From Aphelocoma coerulescens (Eukaryota; Chordata; Aves; Passeriformes; Corvidae), in assembly GCF_041296385.1 (NCBI RefSeq), contig NW_027183526.1, positions 1 through 64,000 on the forward strand: a stretch of DNA of 64,000 nt. The letters run 5' to 3'. Each line of letters begins with the position of its first letter. The first letter of the stretch is position 1. Shown piece after piece: positions 16,970 through 28,814 of this stretch. Under the pieces are notes generated by a model that worked only from the letters and a program-made list of their open reading frames with translations, had not been told where the DNA came from and ran no database searches. Made by a program: the position numbers and the translations under genes.

Positions 16970-17596
16970 GTAAGTAAAGGTTTATCCTGGGGGTAGCCAT
17001 CACACGGCTTTTGCTTCACTTTGCTCTTGATGCTCGTTTGTAGTGATGAAGCAGATTTGGGAGCAAAAGTGCCATTAAGGTGCCGCTCCTTTGCTAAAGC
17101 TCCTGCCAACAGCATCAGCTAAAAAGGGGGTGTCTGCACTCGCTGGCGGCTGGAGAGTATTTGCAACGTAACCTGCAGGGGTTGCGTTCCCTCCACGGGA
17201 GAGCGCGTGGCATTGGACACTGTCATTTCCTCAGCTTGCTGCTTCAGCCGAGACAACCTGCAAATTGCAGGCTGGCAGGGAGCCTCACAAGTACTTCTAA
17301 AACTTGCCCAGGAGTGAGGGAAAGCACTTTCTTGCTCCAAATCCTGCCATTAGAGGCCTTGGCTCTCTGCTGTGACCCTTGACGGTGTGCCAAGAGAGCA
17401 ATTCCCTTGGCAATGAAGTGCAAGCTCCTAACCGCTTAGGCTTTGCTCCTGAACCCAGGAGCTGTTCCTGGGCTGCTTTAGAAGAGAACCGCCACAGCTA
17501 TGGGGCCCTTTGTGGAAGCTTTCCTGGGGGATCATTTGCAGCAAATGGATGGGAATTAGTGCATGCAATTTATTAAAACAAACAAACAAACAAAAA

Positions 17597-17880
17597 AATA
17601 GTGGTGGGAAAGCCTACTCCTATTAAGGAGCCTTTAGAAATATTTTTTTGCTTTTGGACCAGCCAAAAGCCAGCCTAGCACTGTAAGTCCTTTTTCTCTA
17701 CCTGAGCTCTAGTGCTGTTTCAGCCAGAAGATCTAAAATCCCTGCGCTCCTGGGGCATACCATCTATCGAGCCATAGGATCCCAAATTTTTATATTTTGC
17801 TAATTTTTGTAATTTTTCAATTTTTCCATTTTTAATAAATTATTTTAATTTTTAACTAAGAGTTGTCTCATTTCTCACAC
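17597..17880. other. AT-rich sequence after the truncated PAK unit; no gene
   Basis: Contains T- and A-rich runs and an AATAAA at about 17,834. It could be the 3' end of a retrotransposed sequence or of an LTR, but I see no diagnostic ends. Confidence 0.3.
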
Positions 17881-18030
17881 ACAGCGTGGTCCCAGTGGCT
17901 CCCAGTCACACCCAGTATGGTTGCTTTCACTCTCAGTAAGAGTCCAATGTGGCTCCAGTCACTTCCAGTATGAACCCAGTCACTCCCTGTATGATAGCAT
18001 TTGCCCCCACTGTGGTCCCAGTTGCTCCCA
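17881..18030. repeat. ACTGGGA-type minisatellite, opposite orientation
   Basis: Tandem CCCAGTNNCTCCCAGT-like words, the reverse complement of the repeat family at 2,890-3,610. Confidence 0.7.
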
Positions 18031-18031
18031 G

Positions 18032-20055
18032 TGTCTTGGTTTGAAAGACAGGTGTCTGCCAAGGAAGGCAGGAGTCTCTCCTGAAATGGAAGGAAAAAAA
18101 ATTGCAACCCCCTTCCCTCTGAATTATTATAATTTTGAAATTAAGGAGCTTTATAGGCAAAGATATGAGGAACAGGAATAACAGTTCTTTACTAATATAT
18201 ATCTATATGTGTATAACCAGTCAAACAAACAGCAATAGCTATGGCAGTAACAGCAAACAATCACAAACCCAGTCCCAGCCTTCTTGGCTGTCAGGCTGTT
18301 TCCCCTTGGGTGCAGTTCTGCTCTCAGCCAGCAGTGGCGCTGGCGGCTCCTGGTGAGCAGGGCAGGTGCGATGGTTCCCCCACGGCTGCAGGGGGCGCTC
18401 CGGAGCGAGCTCGGGGAGCACACGGCACTGACGGCCTGGGATCCCGGGAAGGGATGGAACAAAGATTTCAAAAACCCCCTGGGCAGCCGATCCCGATGTC
18501 CAGCCGGACCCTCGGGAACAGCAGGCTGGAATGGCAGGCTGGAACGGCAGGCTGGAACAGCAGGGATGAGCACAAATCCTGCATGGCAGACAAGATGTAT
18601 CAAAGTTCCGGAGCTGCGGTGGGAACCCCCGGAGGTCTCGGCAGGCAGGGAGAGCCGGGCTACAGAGCAGCGAAGGCTTGAAGCAATGGCAGCGGCAGGG
18701 CGGCCGCAGCCTGGCTCCCAGCGGGGCAGGGAAGGCGGGCTTGGGAATCCCGGGGTCTCTCCGGTAGAAGGAAAGCAGCCGAAGAAGCAGCCTCTCTCTC
18801 CGTCATCCAAAACGCCAGGGACTGACTGCCCACACAGCCAGGTGAAAAAAAGAGTAGCAAGATGCACCCCACCCCTATGGCCAGGTTTTCTGTTTTTCTT
18901 AAGCACCCAGTAATTTGTCCCCGTGGCAACATGGATGGGGAAAATTCCTTTAACAGAAGAAAACCCCAGGAGAACTCCCAAAACCCCAACATTCTGTTAC
19001 AAGCTTCCTGCAGATTGTTCCATCTCTGCTCTCCATATGGAAAGATACAAAGATCCCTTTTGGTTCACACAGTTAAATGTCTGATGGGTCACACGGTGAT
19101 ACCTGTACAGATACACATCTGGAGAGAAAGCCAAACATCCATCGAACTCTCTCAACACCCACAGAGCCTGAACCAAACTCTACAAGGCCACGCAGCTTTA
19201 CACAGAAATTCATACATCGATAAAACTGTACAACGGGATGCAGGTTTACACAGAAATTGATACACAGGAAAACACAACAATCTGTGCTGTGTGAATACAC
19301 TGACTTCTGTATAAAAATGGCTCCACATGGCGGGAACCGATACAGAACTGTGCGATTACCAAAGGACCCATCGACACTTCCATACCCTTGGAACTAAAGA
19401 CACAGGACTGTAGAGCTCTCCAACTCTGTACATTCCTGTCTGGGGGTGAGTTTATGATGTGTATCCCCTATCGCTGCTCTCTGCCCAGAAATCAATCCTG
19501 TGCCTTTCTGTGCCTTTAAACTGAGCCCGACGGGGGAGAGAGAAAAAACCGAGCAAACTTTTCAAAGCAGTTGTTCAAGGACACAGACACACACGCCTCT
19601 GTGTTCTGCTGCAGCAGCGAGAAGAGCGGAGGGAGCGCCCTGCTTGCTTTCCAGTCCGCTTTCGGCTCCTTTTCTCCAGAGGGAGATGGAGAGTTGAAGT
19701 TTGTTTTCCTGGGACTTGGGCTTTTTCCCTTCTTCACTTCTGGACTGTTTCAACATCAGAACACACCGGGAGAATTTTCCACCGAGGCCCTGGAGGACAC
19801 CAACCCAGCTCCAAGGAGGAGGAGAGAGAGCACACCTACAGAAGGACTCTGAAATCTTCCCAGGTTTCTCTCCACAGCGAGAGGTTTTAGTATTCAGCAT
19901 TATTATCCTTTTCCTGTGTGTTTGTTAAATAAATAGGTTCTCTTTCACTTTCCTCAGAGGAAAATATTTTTTTCCCAGACCTGGTGGGAGAGGGCTGGTT
20001 GTAACCTGCCTTCTGTCAGAGGATATTTTCCTGCAAATTTGTCCAAAGCAGCACA
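18032..20055 (+). mobile_element. LTR-retrotransposon-derived sequence (passerine ERVL-like)
   Basis: Starts TGTCTTGGTTTGAAAGACAG, which I recognise as the left end of common passerine ERVL-type LTRs. The right part (19,900-20,045) has the AAATAAATAGGTT polyadenylation region and the GGGAGAGGGCTGG-type tail of such LTRs. No intact coding region is seen between. Element borders and family name are from memory of avian repeats, not a search. Confidence 0.55.
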
Positions 20056-22620
20056 CTAAAATAAGTCAGTATTTATTTTGAGGGAAAATGATTTCTAATG
20101 GCATTTTGAGGGTCAACAAATACAAAGATAATAATAAGGATAAATACAAAGAAATACAGAGAAAATACAAAGAGGTGAAAGAGGACAGGAGCTCACTGGA
20201 CAGGTCCTTGGCAGCGCCCGGGCAGACCCTGCATGAATTTGGCTGCCTGAATGCAGCTCTTGCCTGGGCACCAGGGGTGGCCCCCTCTGCGTGTCTCTCC
20301 CAGCACCACAGGGATGCTCCTACCCCTTCCCTGGTGCCCCAGGGTTCTGCAAGTGCCTTCTGGGGCCACCCAGACACCTCCCTGGGCCTCTGGAGGCCCC
20401 ATGGCATGGTGCAGACAGGGACTGAATCAAAGTTGCCTTGGAAGATGGAGGCAGGAGAATATTGCCCACGATCTTCTTTCCAGCTGCCCCACACTCCTGC
20501 AAATCCTGCTGGGACACTCAGGCTCTCCATTCCGGGGCTCTGGAGCTCCCATGCAAACCCATCCATCACTGTGTCCCCTCTCACGTGGATATCAAGAAAA
20601 TGACACAGCAATATCTAGAAAATGTGAACTTGATTGATTTGACTGCTCTAAAATTCTACAACTCGAGGGTGACTGGAAGACTATGAGGTGACAATCTTAT
20701 GCCTCCAAAAAGGGTCAACAGTTTGGAACTGGAACCCTCAGGGAAACTTCAGCTTCTGGGGGAAAAGGTGCCCTTCCTCCTCTCTCCCTTTGCTTTATAC
20801 ATCTGAGCTGGAGTCATATGGTTGGAACATCCCCTTGGCTGATTTGGGTCCGCTGGTCTGGCTGTGTCCCCTGCCAGGATCCTGCCCACTCCCATCCCCT
20901 CTGATGGGGGAAGGAATGGCAGAGGGACAGCGCTGCTGGGCAGTAGCCAGAACACCGCTCTATTATCAGCACCCGTCCAGCTACCAATGCAAAGCACAGC
21001 CCTGGAAGGCCCATGAACTTTCCCTCAGGCAGACCCAACACACGGGACTTGAGCTGCCAGCGGCCCAGGTCACCCTCTGCCAGCCCCGCTCCTTGGACCT
21101 TGTGTCCCCACAAGCAGACACAAAGTGTTTCTGCTGCTCCTCCTCCTGCGCAAATCCACAGAGAGCTGGGATTTTTCCAAGTCTCGTGTCTCCATTGTGC
21201 CGTATTCCCAAAGAAGCAGCAGCCCCTCCTGATGAACACGGCGAGTTGCACGGATGCTTGTCAGCTCCACTGCCTGCCTAGAAATCTGGAAACTGCTTCT
21301 AAATGCTGCTCCCTTCAGCTCTTGGGCACCGACTGACACAGAGCTGGGAAAAAAATGCCCTGGCTGCTGGCTGACAAGGTGAGTTCCGCCAGAGTCAGAG
21401 CTCTGTGGGAAATCTCTATCCATGCCTCTCCTTTGAATAGACCCTGACAGGGGGTGCGCAGGAATGTGTCCTGTATGGAAAGGAAGGAGTGTGCAAGCAC
21501 CGTGACTGACACTTTCCCTCTCCATGTGCGTTCCACAGCTATGGGTACACAGACGTGATGGAAAGCCTGGTACAGCCAGAGCCTTCTGTCCCTGCAGAAG
21601 GGAGCGCGGCGGGTGGGGGCGGTTGGTGGGCAGCGAGTCCCGGACAGCGGGCGAGATCCGGCTCCACAGCTGCCAGGCCCTGCTAAGGCTTAATGCCGCC
21701 TCCTCGGTAACAGGAAAGGCCTTCAGCCTCGTCCCTGCCAAGAGGGGCGGTGCTGGCCTGGCCGCACAGCTCGTTTTCCCCACAGGTTGCAGGAGATGAG
21801 ATCACAACGCTTGCAAACACTGACTGCGAGCCACAGCTCTGGGTGCTCACCATGAACCTCAGCTCTGCGAGCGCTGTCTGCCCCAGGCTCCAGGGGATGC
21901 ACTGGGAGCCCGGCTGGGCTCTGCCCTGGGGCCATCCTCCAGGGACAGCTGCAAACAGGGAGCATTTGGTTGCCACAAAGAGCCAAGCCATGGCTGCAGG
22001 GAGCTGCTCCGGCTGTGGCCTGCACTGTTGTGTGCTGTGCTCTGGGGCTGCTGCTCCCCACAGAGGGGACTGCACTGGGGTGCCAGAGGAGACAGAGAAG
22101 CTCCAGCTTAAGCCTAACTGGGCTGGGTGGCTGGGCTGGGAAGGGTGGCGAGGGTCAAGGGCATTCACAGAGCTCATCCTGCTTTGTGAAGAATGAGGAA
22201 AAGGAAGTGGGAAGCCAGCAGTGAGCAGAGCTGAGGCCTGGAGAGCAGCTCTGAATGACCCCCAAATCTCACCAGACCTTTGAGACATTGCTGTTCTTCA
22301 GCCAGTGACAACACGAGTCCCTAAACCTGGGGCTCATTCTTCCTCATGGCCAGGGCCATCAAGGAAGGCTACAGTGCAATGGGGACTGCGGTGAGCTGGG
22401 AACTCACTGGGGGAAAGAGGGAGCACTTGTGGAGCAAAAGGCAGGTGGGGGAGAGAACTGTTCAGAGAAGGGCTGGGCTTCAGCTTGAGCAAGCTGAAAA
22501 ATGGCATTGGGGGTCATCCCAGACTGATTTCATTTCAGAAGTTACTGAACAAGTTTGTTATTGGGGGGGTGTCATATTTTCCCCCGGAGGTGCACACTCT
22601 GCAAACTTGAGCTGCACTGC
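20056..22620. other. No gene recognised
   Basis: A short A-rich stretch (20,100-20,175) leads into GC-balanced sequence. Frames up to about 237 codons (21,070-21,783 minus) have no recognisable domain and overlap others on both strands. Nothing assignable. Confidence 0.4.
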
Positions 22621-22639
22621 CGAGCTACTCAAGCACGTC

Positions 22640-23905
22640 TCTGCTGCAGGTCACGGCGTTTCTTCTTTGGCTTCTCGTGGCCCCGGGGCTGAGCCGCAGC
22701 AGAGCCTTGGTGGAGCCCAGAGCAGCCTCAGCATCCACAGAGCCCGGCTGCAAGGAGAGAAAGCAGAAAGCACCCGTCAGCTGAAGGCTCCCGTCCCCCT
22801 TGTCCCAGCCGCCCGCGGTGCCCAGGCCGTGCTGGCCGCGCTCAGGGCGCTGCCCAAAGCTGCCCAGCATTGCTGCCTCTGGCAGGAGAGCAGGAGGGCA
22901 GGACACGTGCCCAGCCTGCAGCCGGCCGTGGCACAGCCACCTCCTCAGCAGCTGCCCAGAGCAGGATGCCGCTGTGCTCGCTGCCGTCTCCCAAAAGCCC
23001 TTATCCCAGCCGTGCCAAGAGGACGGGCACCCACCTCACGCCTCCCGCCGCCAGAAGAAAAGCTGCTCCCAAACGGTGTCCTCAGCCCTTCTCCAAGGGC
23101 ATGTCCCATCCATGCCACAGCTGCTCCCAAGCACTTTGCCATCCGGACCAGACAGCACCTAGAATGCTTCCTTTGGAAAAACAAACCATAAATCAATGAA
23201 AAGAGATTACAGACAAAAAGGGAAAACAAGGAAAAAGGTAAAAAATCTTCTCCCTGCTGGGCCTTGAGGAAGGTCCAAGCCTGCCATGCGAGGGAAAACC
23301 CCACCCACGGGCCAGGGCAGCCCACGCTTTCTGCCTTCCCCCTGCACTGCCCCCAAAAGTCATGCTGAGCCCAAAGCAAACAAGGGCACTGGAGCAGCCC
23401 AAGCCCTTCCTTGCCTGCAGAGCAAAGCAGCCCATGCACAGCTTCTGGTGTCCAACCTCTGCTCCCACCATGGGGCTTTGTTTGTGTCGGGCTGGCTGCC
23501 CCAGCCCCAGCCCCAGCGCGGGCCACGGTGGGTGCTGGGGGCTGTTGGCAGGGCCAGGAGCAGACTCCCAGTTCAAAACCAGCCCAGCCCATCCCCCCAG
23601 CCCTGCCAAAAAGCAGCTTGGCAGCCGACTGAAGAATTGGTTGCATCCGCCCCAGCAAAGGGGGAAACCTTTGCTTCCCGGCCAGGCTGTGCAATGCACA
23701 AATCTGGGAGCATCCCCCTGCGTGTGGACTCATCTGCAAATTCGCTGTGGAGCCTGGCTTTGGAGAAGGTGCCACAATTGAAGTCCATCATCTTCAGCTT
23801 GCCAGGTGGAGGAAGAGCTTGTCATCCTTGATGTCACCCTCCATGTCTCCAGCAGCAGCAGCCGCACCTGCCACAGCTTCCCCAGGGGCTCCTTCTTCCC
23901 TGGGG
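22640..23905 (-). pseudogene. Decayed PIM1-like gene with fused, shortened exon
   Basis: Minus strand. The best-preserved piece is 23,905-23,734. A PIM amino-terminal motif (PGKKEPLGKLWQV) runs directly into the catalytic-loop region (IKDDKLFLHLAS) and a DFG-like DFNCGTFSK, with most of the N-lobe, including the P-loop, missing and the frame changed between the two parts. The donor after the exon is mutated (GT to AT). Intron-4-like sequence (22,755-23,040) matches the intact gene's intron 4. Degraded exon-4- and exon-5-like sequence may lie at about 23,045-23,165 and 22,640-22,750. No open kinase remains. The same fused layout occurs at 40,165-40,344. Confidence 0.6.
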
Positions 23906-24173
23906 CTGGAGCAGGCTGTCAGTGCTCTGCCCAGGGCCCCGGCTGTCGCTGAAGCAGAACAAGCAAAAGCAGCTGGCATGGGGGCCACCAGTGCTGGGAA
24001 GAGCAGCTCAGCTCCAGCAGCAGGGCTGCGCGTGCCCAGCTGAGGAGCCCTGCGCAGCGATTCAGGCAGGACAAAATCTCTGCCTTTCTTTGCTGCTTCC
24101 TGCCAAGGCGCGTGTGCAGCTGGAACTTACCGGCTCCCTGGGTCAAAGCGTGCACGTGGCTCTCTCCCTTCTC

Positions 24174-26675
24174 CTATGGCATGTGAATATCCTGCATCCA
24201 AGGATCACAGGACAGGTCTTCTAATGAGGGCCTTTCCGAGGAGAGCACGGTTAAACACCGTCGGATGAGATCCTGGCACTCTGCGGAGAGAAAGCAGAAA
24301 GCGCCAGTCAGTTGCAGAAGGCTCCTGTCCGCTTTGCCCCACTCTTGCCATGGCCAGGCCGTGCTGCGTGTGCTCAGGGCTGTGCCTAAACTTTGCCATC
24401 AATTCTTTCTTTTGGAGAGCAGGAGAGCAGGACATTGCCACCTGCTCAGCAGCTGCCAGTGCGGGATGCTCCTGAGCCCGCTGCTGTCTCCCAGCACTGC
24501 TATTCCCCCCGTGCTGCAGAGACGAGGATCCACCTGGAGAGAGCCGTCGTGGGAGCGAGAGCCGGCCCCAGGTGCTGTGCCAGCCCCTCCTGAAAGGGTG
24601 CTCCCCGCAGACCATCTGGTGCAGCACGATGCCCAGGGACCAGACGGTCGCTGCCTCGCCGTGGTACCAGCCTAACAGGGTCCATTCCGGGGGGCTGTAG
24701 GACGGTGTTCCTATGGAATAGAGGTGGAGTTCTTCAGGGGGACGCTGCCTGCTCCCAGAGCCTCGCCCCAGCATCCCTGGGCATGCGGGGGCCGCAGCAG
24801 CGGCACGCGGCGTGACCCGCTGCCCTCTTGCCAGCACCTGGGACTTGCGTACAAACTGGGGGTTGGAAAAGAAGCCGCTGGTGTCGCAAGAGGGCAGCGG
24901 AAGCCCTGGCAAGGCCCGAGCATTCCATGCAAAGGAAAAACCCACTTGGTGCTGGGGAAAAACCACGCTTTCATCCTCCCTGCCTGCACTGCCCCAGAAA
25001 CCATTCTTAAGCCAAGGCAAGCACGGGCAGCAGAGCAGTCCGAGCCCTGTCTCGCCTGCACACCAAACGGGCTGGAGCACAGGTTCTGGGCCCCCCTCTC
25101 TGCTACTCCCACCCACGGGTGTTTCTGTGACGCTGGCTGCCCCAGCCCCAGCGCCAGTCCTGGGCAGAGTGGCTGGCGAAAGGCTGCCAGCAAGGCTGGA
25201 AAATAGCCCTTCAGCCAGCGCCGCTCAAAAGCAGCTCAGCTGAAGACTCCGGCTGCCATGACTGGCAGCAAAAGGGAGAATCCCCCCTGCCACAGCTGGC
25301 TTTGGGCTGTGAGATGTTGGGCCGTGAGATGTTGGGCTGTGAGATGCCGCTACCAGGAGCCTCCCCCTGCGTGGGCTCACCTGCAAAGCTGGTGTAGGCT
25401 GCGGCTTGCAGGTAGGTGCCACAGCCAAAGTCGATGAGTTTGGCCTGCCCGGTTGCCAGGTCAACCAGGATGTTCTCCGGTTTGATGTCCCGGTGCAGGA
25501 CCCCGCAGCTGGTGCAGTGCCGCACGGCCTCCAGCACCTGGCGGAACAGGTGCCGCGCCACCTCCTCACACAGGAAGCCCCGTGCCCAAATGAAGTGAAG
25601 GAGGTCCTGAGACCGCTCCGGGCGCTCCAGCACCATCACCACGTTGTTGGGGAGCTCCAGCCACTCGTGGAGCTGGACGATGCCAGGGAAGCCAGCGGAC
25701 ACCTTGTCCAGCAGCACGATCTCCAGTGGTGCTCGGGTGCCGTCGGGCTGTGGGAGGAGCACGGTGCTGTCAGCGGAGCTGATGCCGTGCCGGGGCTCGG
25801 GAAGCCCTCAGCCAGCCGGGGACGCTCTGCGCGCTCCGCTGGCCCCACGGCCGCTCTCCCTCGAAGTGTTCTGGCGGCTTCCACCCTGCCGGGCCTCGGC
25901 TCATCCCCGCCCGTCGCGCCCCGGCTTCTCCCGCTGCCCCTCGCTCACTCACCAGCTCGCCCCAATGGCCGATGCGGTTCCGCGGCACCCGTTTGATGGC
26001 CACCTGCAAGGCAAGGGGAGCAGCGGGCTGAGCTCGCCGCCCGCCGTGCCCAGCCCCATGCTCCTTCTCCTCCTCCTTTGCCCCCCGCCTCCTGCGCCCG
26101 CCGCCGGCCCCGCCACTCACCGGGGCGCCGTCCGAGAGCCGCGTGGCCGCGAAGACGCTGCCGAAGCCGCCGCGCCCCAGCAGCGAACCCAGCCGGTAGC
26201 GCTCCTTCAGGCCCTGCTGCGCCTTCCGTGCCCGCGAGACGCGGCCGTCAGCGCTCGGCCCGGGGCCAGGAACGGCCCCCGAGCGCCGCTCAACCGCCCC
26301 GGGCCGGCCATCCCCACATGGGGGCTCTTTTGGAGGGGCCACCGGCGGCTCGGGGCCGGCGGCCGCGCTCAAGAGCGGCGGAGCTCGGAGCGGGGAAGAC
26401 GCTGCGGAGGCGGCGGGAGCGGCCGCGCCGCCTGTGTCCCCGGCGGGCCCCGGGAGGAGCCGAGGCCGGGACCGGGGCCGGGGCCGGGGCCGGGGTAGGG
26501 GTCGGGCCAGCCGGAGCCAGGGGCTGGCGATGCTGCCCAGGAGCCAGGCACTGATGCCCGCCCAGCAGCGCCACAGCCAGGACGGCGAGAGCCGGGCGGA
26601 GGCGGGACCGCGGCGGGACGCCCGGGGGCGGGGAGGGGGCAGCCCCGCCCGGGGCCGGGGGCGGGCCGGGGGCAT
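24174..26675 (-). CDS. PIM1: PIM1-like serine/threonine kinase, complete five-exon gene
   Basis: Exons (minus): 26,675-26,121; 26,003-25,953; 25,747-25,381; 24,710-24,534; 24,280-24,174, stop TAG. All introns are GT-AG and phases fit, giving 418 residues, against about 313 for human PIM1. Residues 1-157 are a proline/arginine/alanine-rich extension with a tryptophan-rich hydrophobic stretch near 31-56. The kinase domain follows: P-loop GRGGFGSV (167-174), VAIK Lys189, PIM hinge [18 protein letters not shown] (Asp289), DFG (308-310), YSPPEW, and an [10 protein letters not shown] helix. All catalytic residues are present. No other in-frame Met lies between residue 1 and the P-loop, which supports this start, although the frame stays open upstream to an ATG at 27,023. 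PIM kinases are constitutively active Ser/Thr kinases, and this copy looks functional. Confidence 0.88.
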
Positions 26676-27975
26676 GGCCCGGCCGGGCCTGGGGAGAGGG
26701 AGGCCGCGGGAGGGGGGGTTGGGGAACGAAAGGGAGAGCGGGAGAGGGTGCGAGACACTGGGAGAGGGAGAGGAGGAGCAGGAGAAGGGACGCAGAGGGT
26801 TCGTGGACTCGCTGCTTTTGTGCTGCTGCCGCTGCTGCCGCTGCTGCCGCTGCTGCCGCTGCTGCCGCTGCTGCCGCTGAAGCGCTGGGAGCGTTTGTCC
26901 GCGTGTCCGTGTGTCCGGTGCCCGTGTGTCCGTTCCCCCCCGCGCGCCCCACGGCCGAGCCCCGCGCGCCCCGGGGCAGCACGGGCCGCTCCGCTCCGGG
27001 GCCGAGGCGGAGTCCCGGAGCATCTCTTCCTCCCGCAGCTACACCAAACCCGCTCGGCCATTGGGAGCAGTTTTGCACACGTTTCCCTTTGAAGGGCTCC
27101 TCTCTACCCCCATTTCCAAGGAGTCTCCCTGGGGTTTTGGCACCTGCAGCGACAGGGCAGCGATTGGGCTTCAAAGTGCAAGAAAGACATGGAGGGGCTG
27201 GAGCACGTCCAGAGATGGGAATGGAGCTGGGGAAGGCTCTGGAGGACTTCTGAGGGGCAGCTGAGGGATCTGAGGGGGCTGAGCCTGGAGGAAAGGAGGC
27301 TCAGGGGGGACCTGGCTCTCTCCAAGTCCCTGACAGGAGGGGGCAGCCAGGAGGGGTGGGGCTCTGCTGCCAAGGGAAAGCACGAGAGGAAATGGGCTCG
27401 GGGGAACTCTTGGGGTGGATGATGGGGAAATTCTCATCCTCCGTGTCTCGACAAAGGGGGAGGGGGGCAGGGGTGGGGCACGACCTAGGGACACGGGGGT
27501 GGTGACGCTGGGCTGGGGACACGGGAAAGGGCACGGGAAGCCAAAGCCCCGCTGAGCGCTGGCGCTGGGCTGGCACGGGGTGAGCCGGCAGCAGGGCCCC
27601 GCAGCCCTGAGGGACTCGCCTTGACGGCTGGGGAGTATTGATCCCGGTCTCTAAAAAATGAGACTCAATAAAATATCATTAAAAGGTGCCTCCTTCTCCT
27701 TCTCCTTCTCCTCCTCTCCCATCCTTTCTCCTGCTCCCCCCGGGCCCAGCGCCCACCCTTGGCCCCCCGTTTTCCCAGCGCGGTCGCATCCCGCGGGAGG
27801 AGCCGAGATGGAGCCGGGATGGAGCCGGGAGAGGTCGGGCTGGGGCAGGGCTGGGCTCTGGGCCCGGCCTGGGCGCCCCCCACGCGCCCCCTCCTCAAAT
27901 TCCCCTGGCGGGGGGCGCTGGGAGCGAGGGGGGGCGCAGGCGGGGTCCGGGTGGGGAGCGCTGAGCGCTGCGGGT
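26676..27975. other. CpG-rich 5' region of PIM1-like gene; no other gene seen
   Basis: Conserved with 832-2,110. It holds six CTGCTGCCG units (26,820-26,879) against four in copy 1. It is probably promoter, 5' untranslated sequence and flank. The frames through it are GC-driven. Confidence 0.5.
26820..26879 (-). repeat. (CAGCGGCAG)n in the PIM1-like 5' region
   Basis: Six 9-bp units on the minus strand, just upstream of the start codon. Copy 1 has four, an 18-bp length difference between otherwise near-identical copies. Confidence 0.85.
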
Positions 27976-27978
27976 CTG

Positions 27979-28020
27979 CCTGGCAACTGGTGAGTCACCA
28001 GCGCCGCGCGCTCTGATTGG
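27979..28020 (+). promoter_or_regulatory. X/Y-box-like module resembling MHC class II promoters (copy 2)
   Basis: CCTGGCAACTGGTG at 27,979-27,992, a 20-bp gap containing the rest of TGAGTCA, then CTGATTGG at 28,013-28,020. It is unchanged from copy 1, although the base after CTGATTGGCTGA differs, so the motif has not drifted since duplication. Confidence 0.55.
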
Positions 28021-28590
28021 CTGAAGGTTGTTCAACGCCTTCTCTGATTATCTGATACTCGCGGGGGATTTTGGTTGGTCGTTGGGGGCTGTGGGGCGGC
28101 TTAGGGGGGGGTCTCTGCGCCTTTGGGGTTCGCTGGGTGCCGATTTGGGGTTCAGGTGCCTCCCAAGGGCCCCCCGGGGGGGGGGGGTGACACAGGGGTG
28201 ACACACGGGGGTCCCCATTCTCGATCCATCCTGGGGCCGGTTCTGCCCCCTCCACTCTCGGTCCCCCCGCGGGATCCCCCAAAGTCCCTTCCCACTGTTT
28301 CCCAATAAACGGGACCGGGGCGAACTGGGAAGCCTTCCTGGAAACACTGGGAGCAGCCGGGCAGGGGCAGAGTGACAGCGGGGCTGGGGGGGACACACGA
28401 CCCCCAAAATCAGCGCGGGGATGGAGCGGGGGGTCCTGGCCGGGCCCGAGGCCACGGGGAGGGGCTGCGGCCACCGGCGGCTCAGGAGCTCTGTGGGCAG
28501 AGCAAAGGGGGTGACACCGGGCTGGGGGGCCCCGGGGGAGCACAGAGCTCCAGGAGAGGGGGGACGCGACCCCCGGGCCCCTCCCATCAC

Positions 28591-28668
28591 CTGCTTGTGC
28601 AGGTAGAAGCCGAGCCCCAGCGCCAGGAAGACGAAGGCCAACACGAAGCCCCCGATCCCCGTCAGCAT
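28591..28668 (-). pseudogene. MHC class II beta transmembrane exon, orphan (copy 2)
   Basis: The same 78-bp exon as 2,731-2,808, with AG/GT borders and three residue differences (G to A within the membrane span, R to H near the end, and one just past the exon in the intron frame). No extracellular-domain exon occurs upstream, where the sequence passes into an LTR-like element after about 150 bp. Confidence 0.75.
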
Positions 28669-28814
28669 CTTGGGGGGTGGGGGGGCAGCCTTGGGGGGGG
28701 AGGGGAACACAGATACAGGAAACGGCGGTGGCTGTCGGGAAGGGACCGGAAAGGACTGGGACAGAATGGGATGAACTGGGAGAGAATGGGACACCAGGAT
28801 ACACTGGGACCAGT

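Larger units (their letters stand above)
14765..17596 (+). repeat. Second PAK3-like unit, truncated in intron 1
   Basis: A direct repeat of 5,752-8,577 at an offset of about 9,013-9,019 bp, differing by a handful of substitutions, one extra GATGAA and small indels. It includes the 5' flank, the CRE, exon 1 and part of intron 1. Homology stops in an A/C-rich tract (AAAC repeats). Beyond it is unrelated AT-rich and LTR-derived sequence, so no kinase exons follow. Confidence 0.92.
25842..28810. repeat. Segmental duplication, copy 2 (partner 1-2,890)
   Basis: Collinear with window bases 1-2,890. In this copy the PIM1-like reading frame is intact. The right edge is an LTR-like sequence that follows GGATACACTGGGACCAG, where copy 1 carries on into ACTGGGA minisatellite. 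Confidence 0.9.

Noticed and set aside
22346..23191. 281-codon plus-strand frame
   Set aside because: It runs antisense through introns of the decayed PIM1-like gene and has no recognisable domain.
26290..27174. Long GC-rich frames over the PIM1-like 5' region, including poly-Ala from the CTGCCG repeat
   Set aside because: They overlap in several frames on both strands and reflect base composition.
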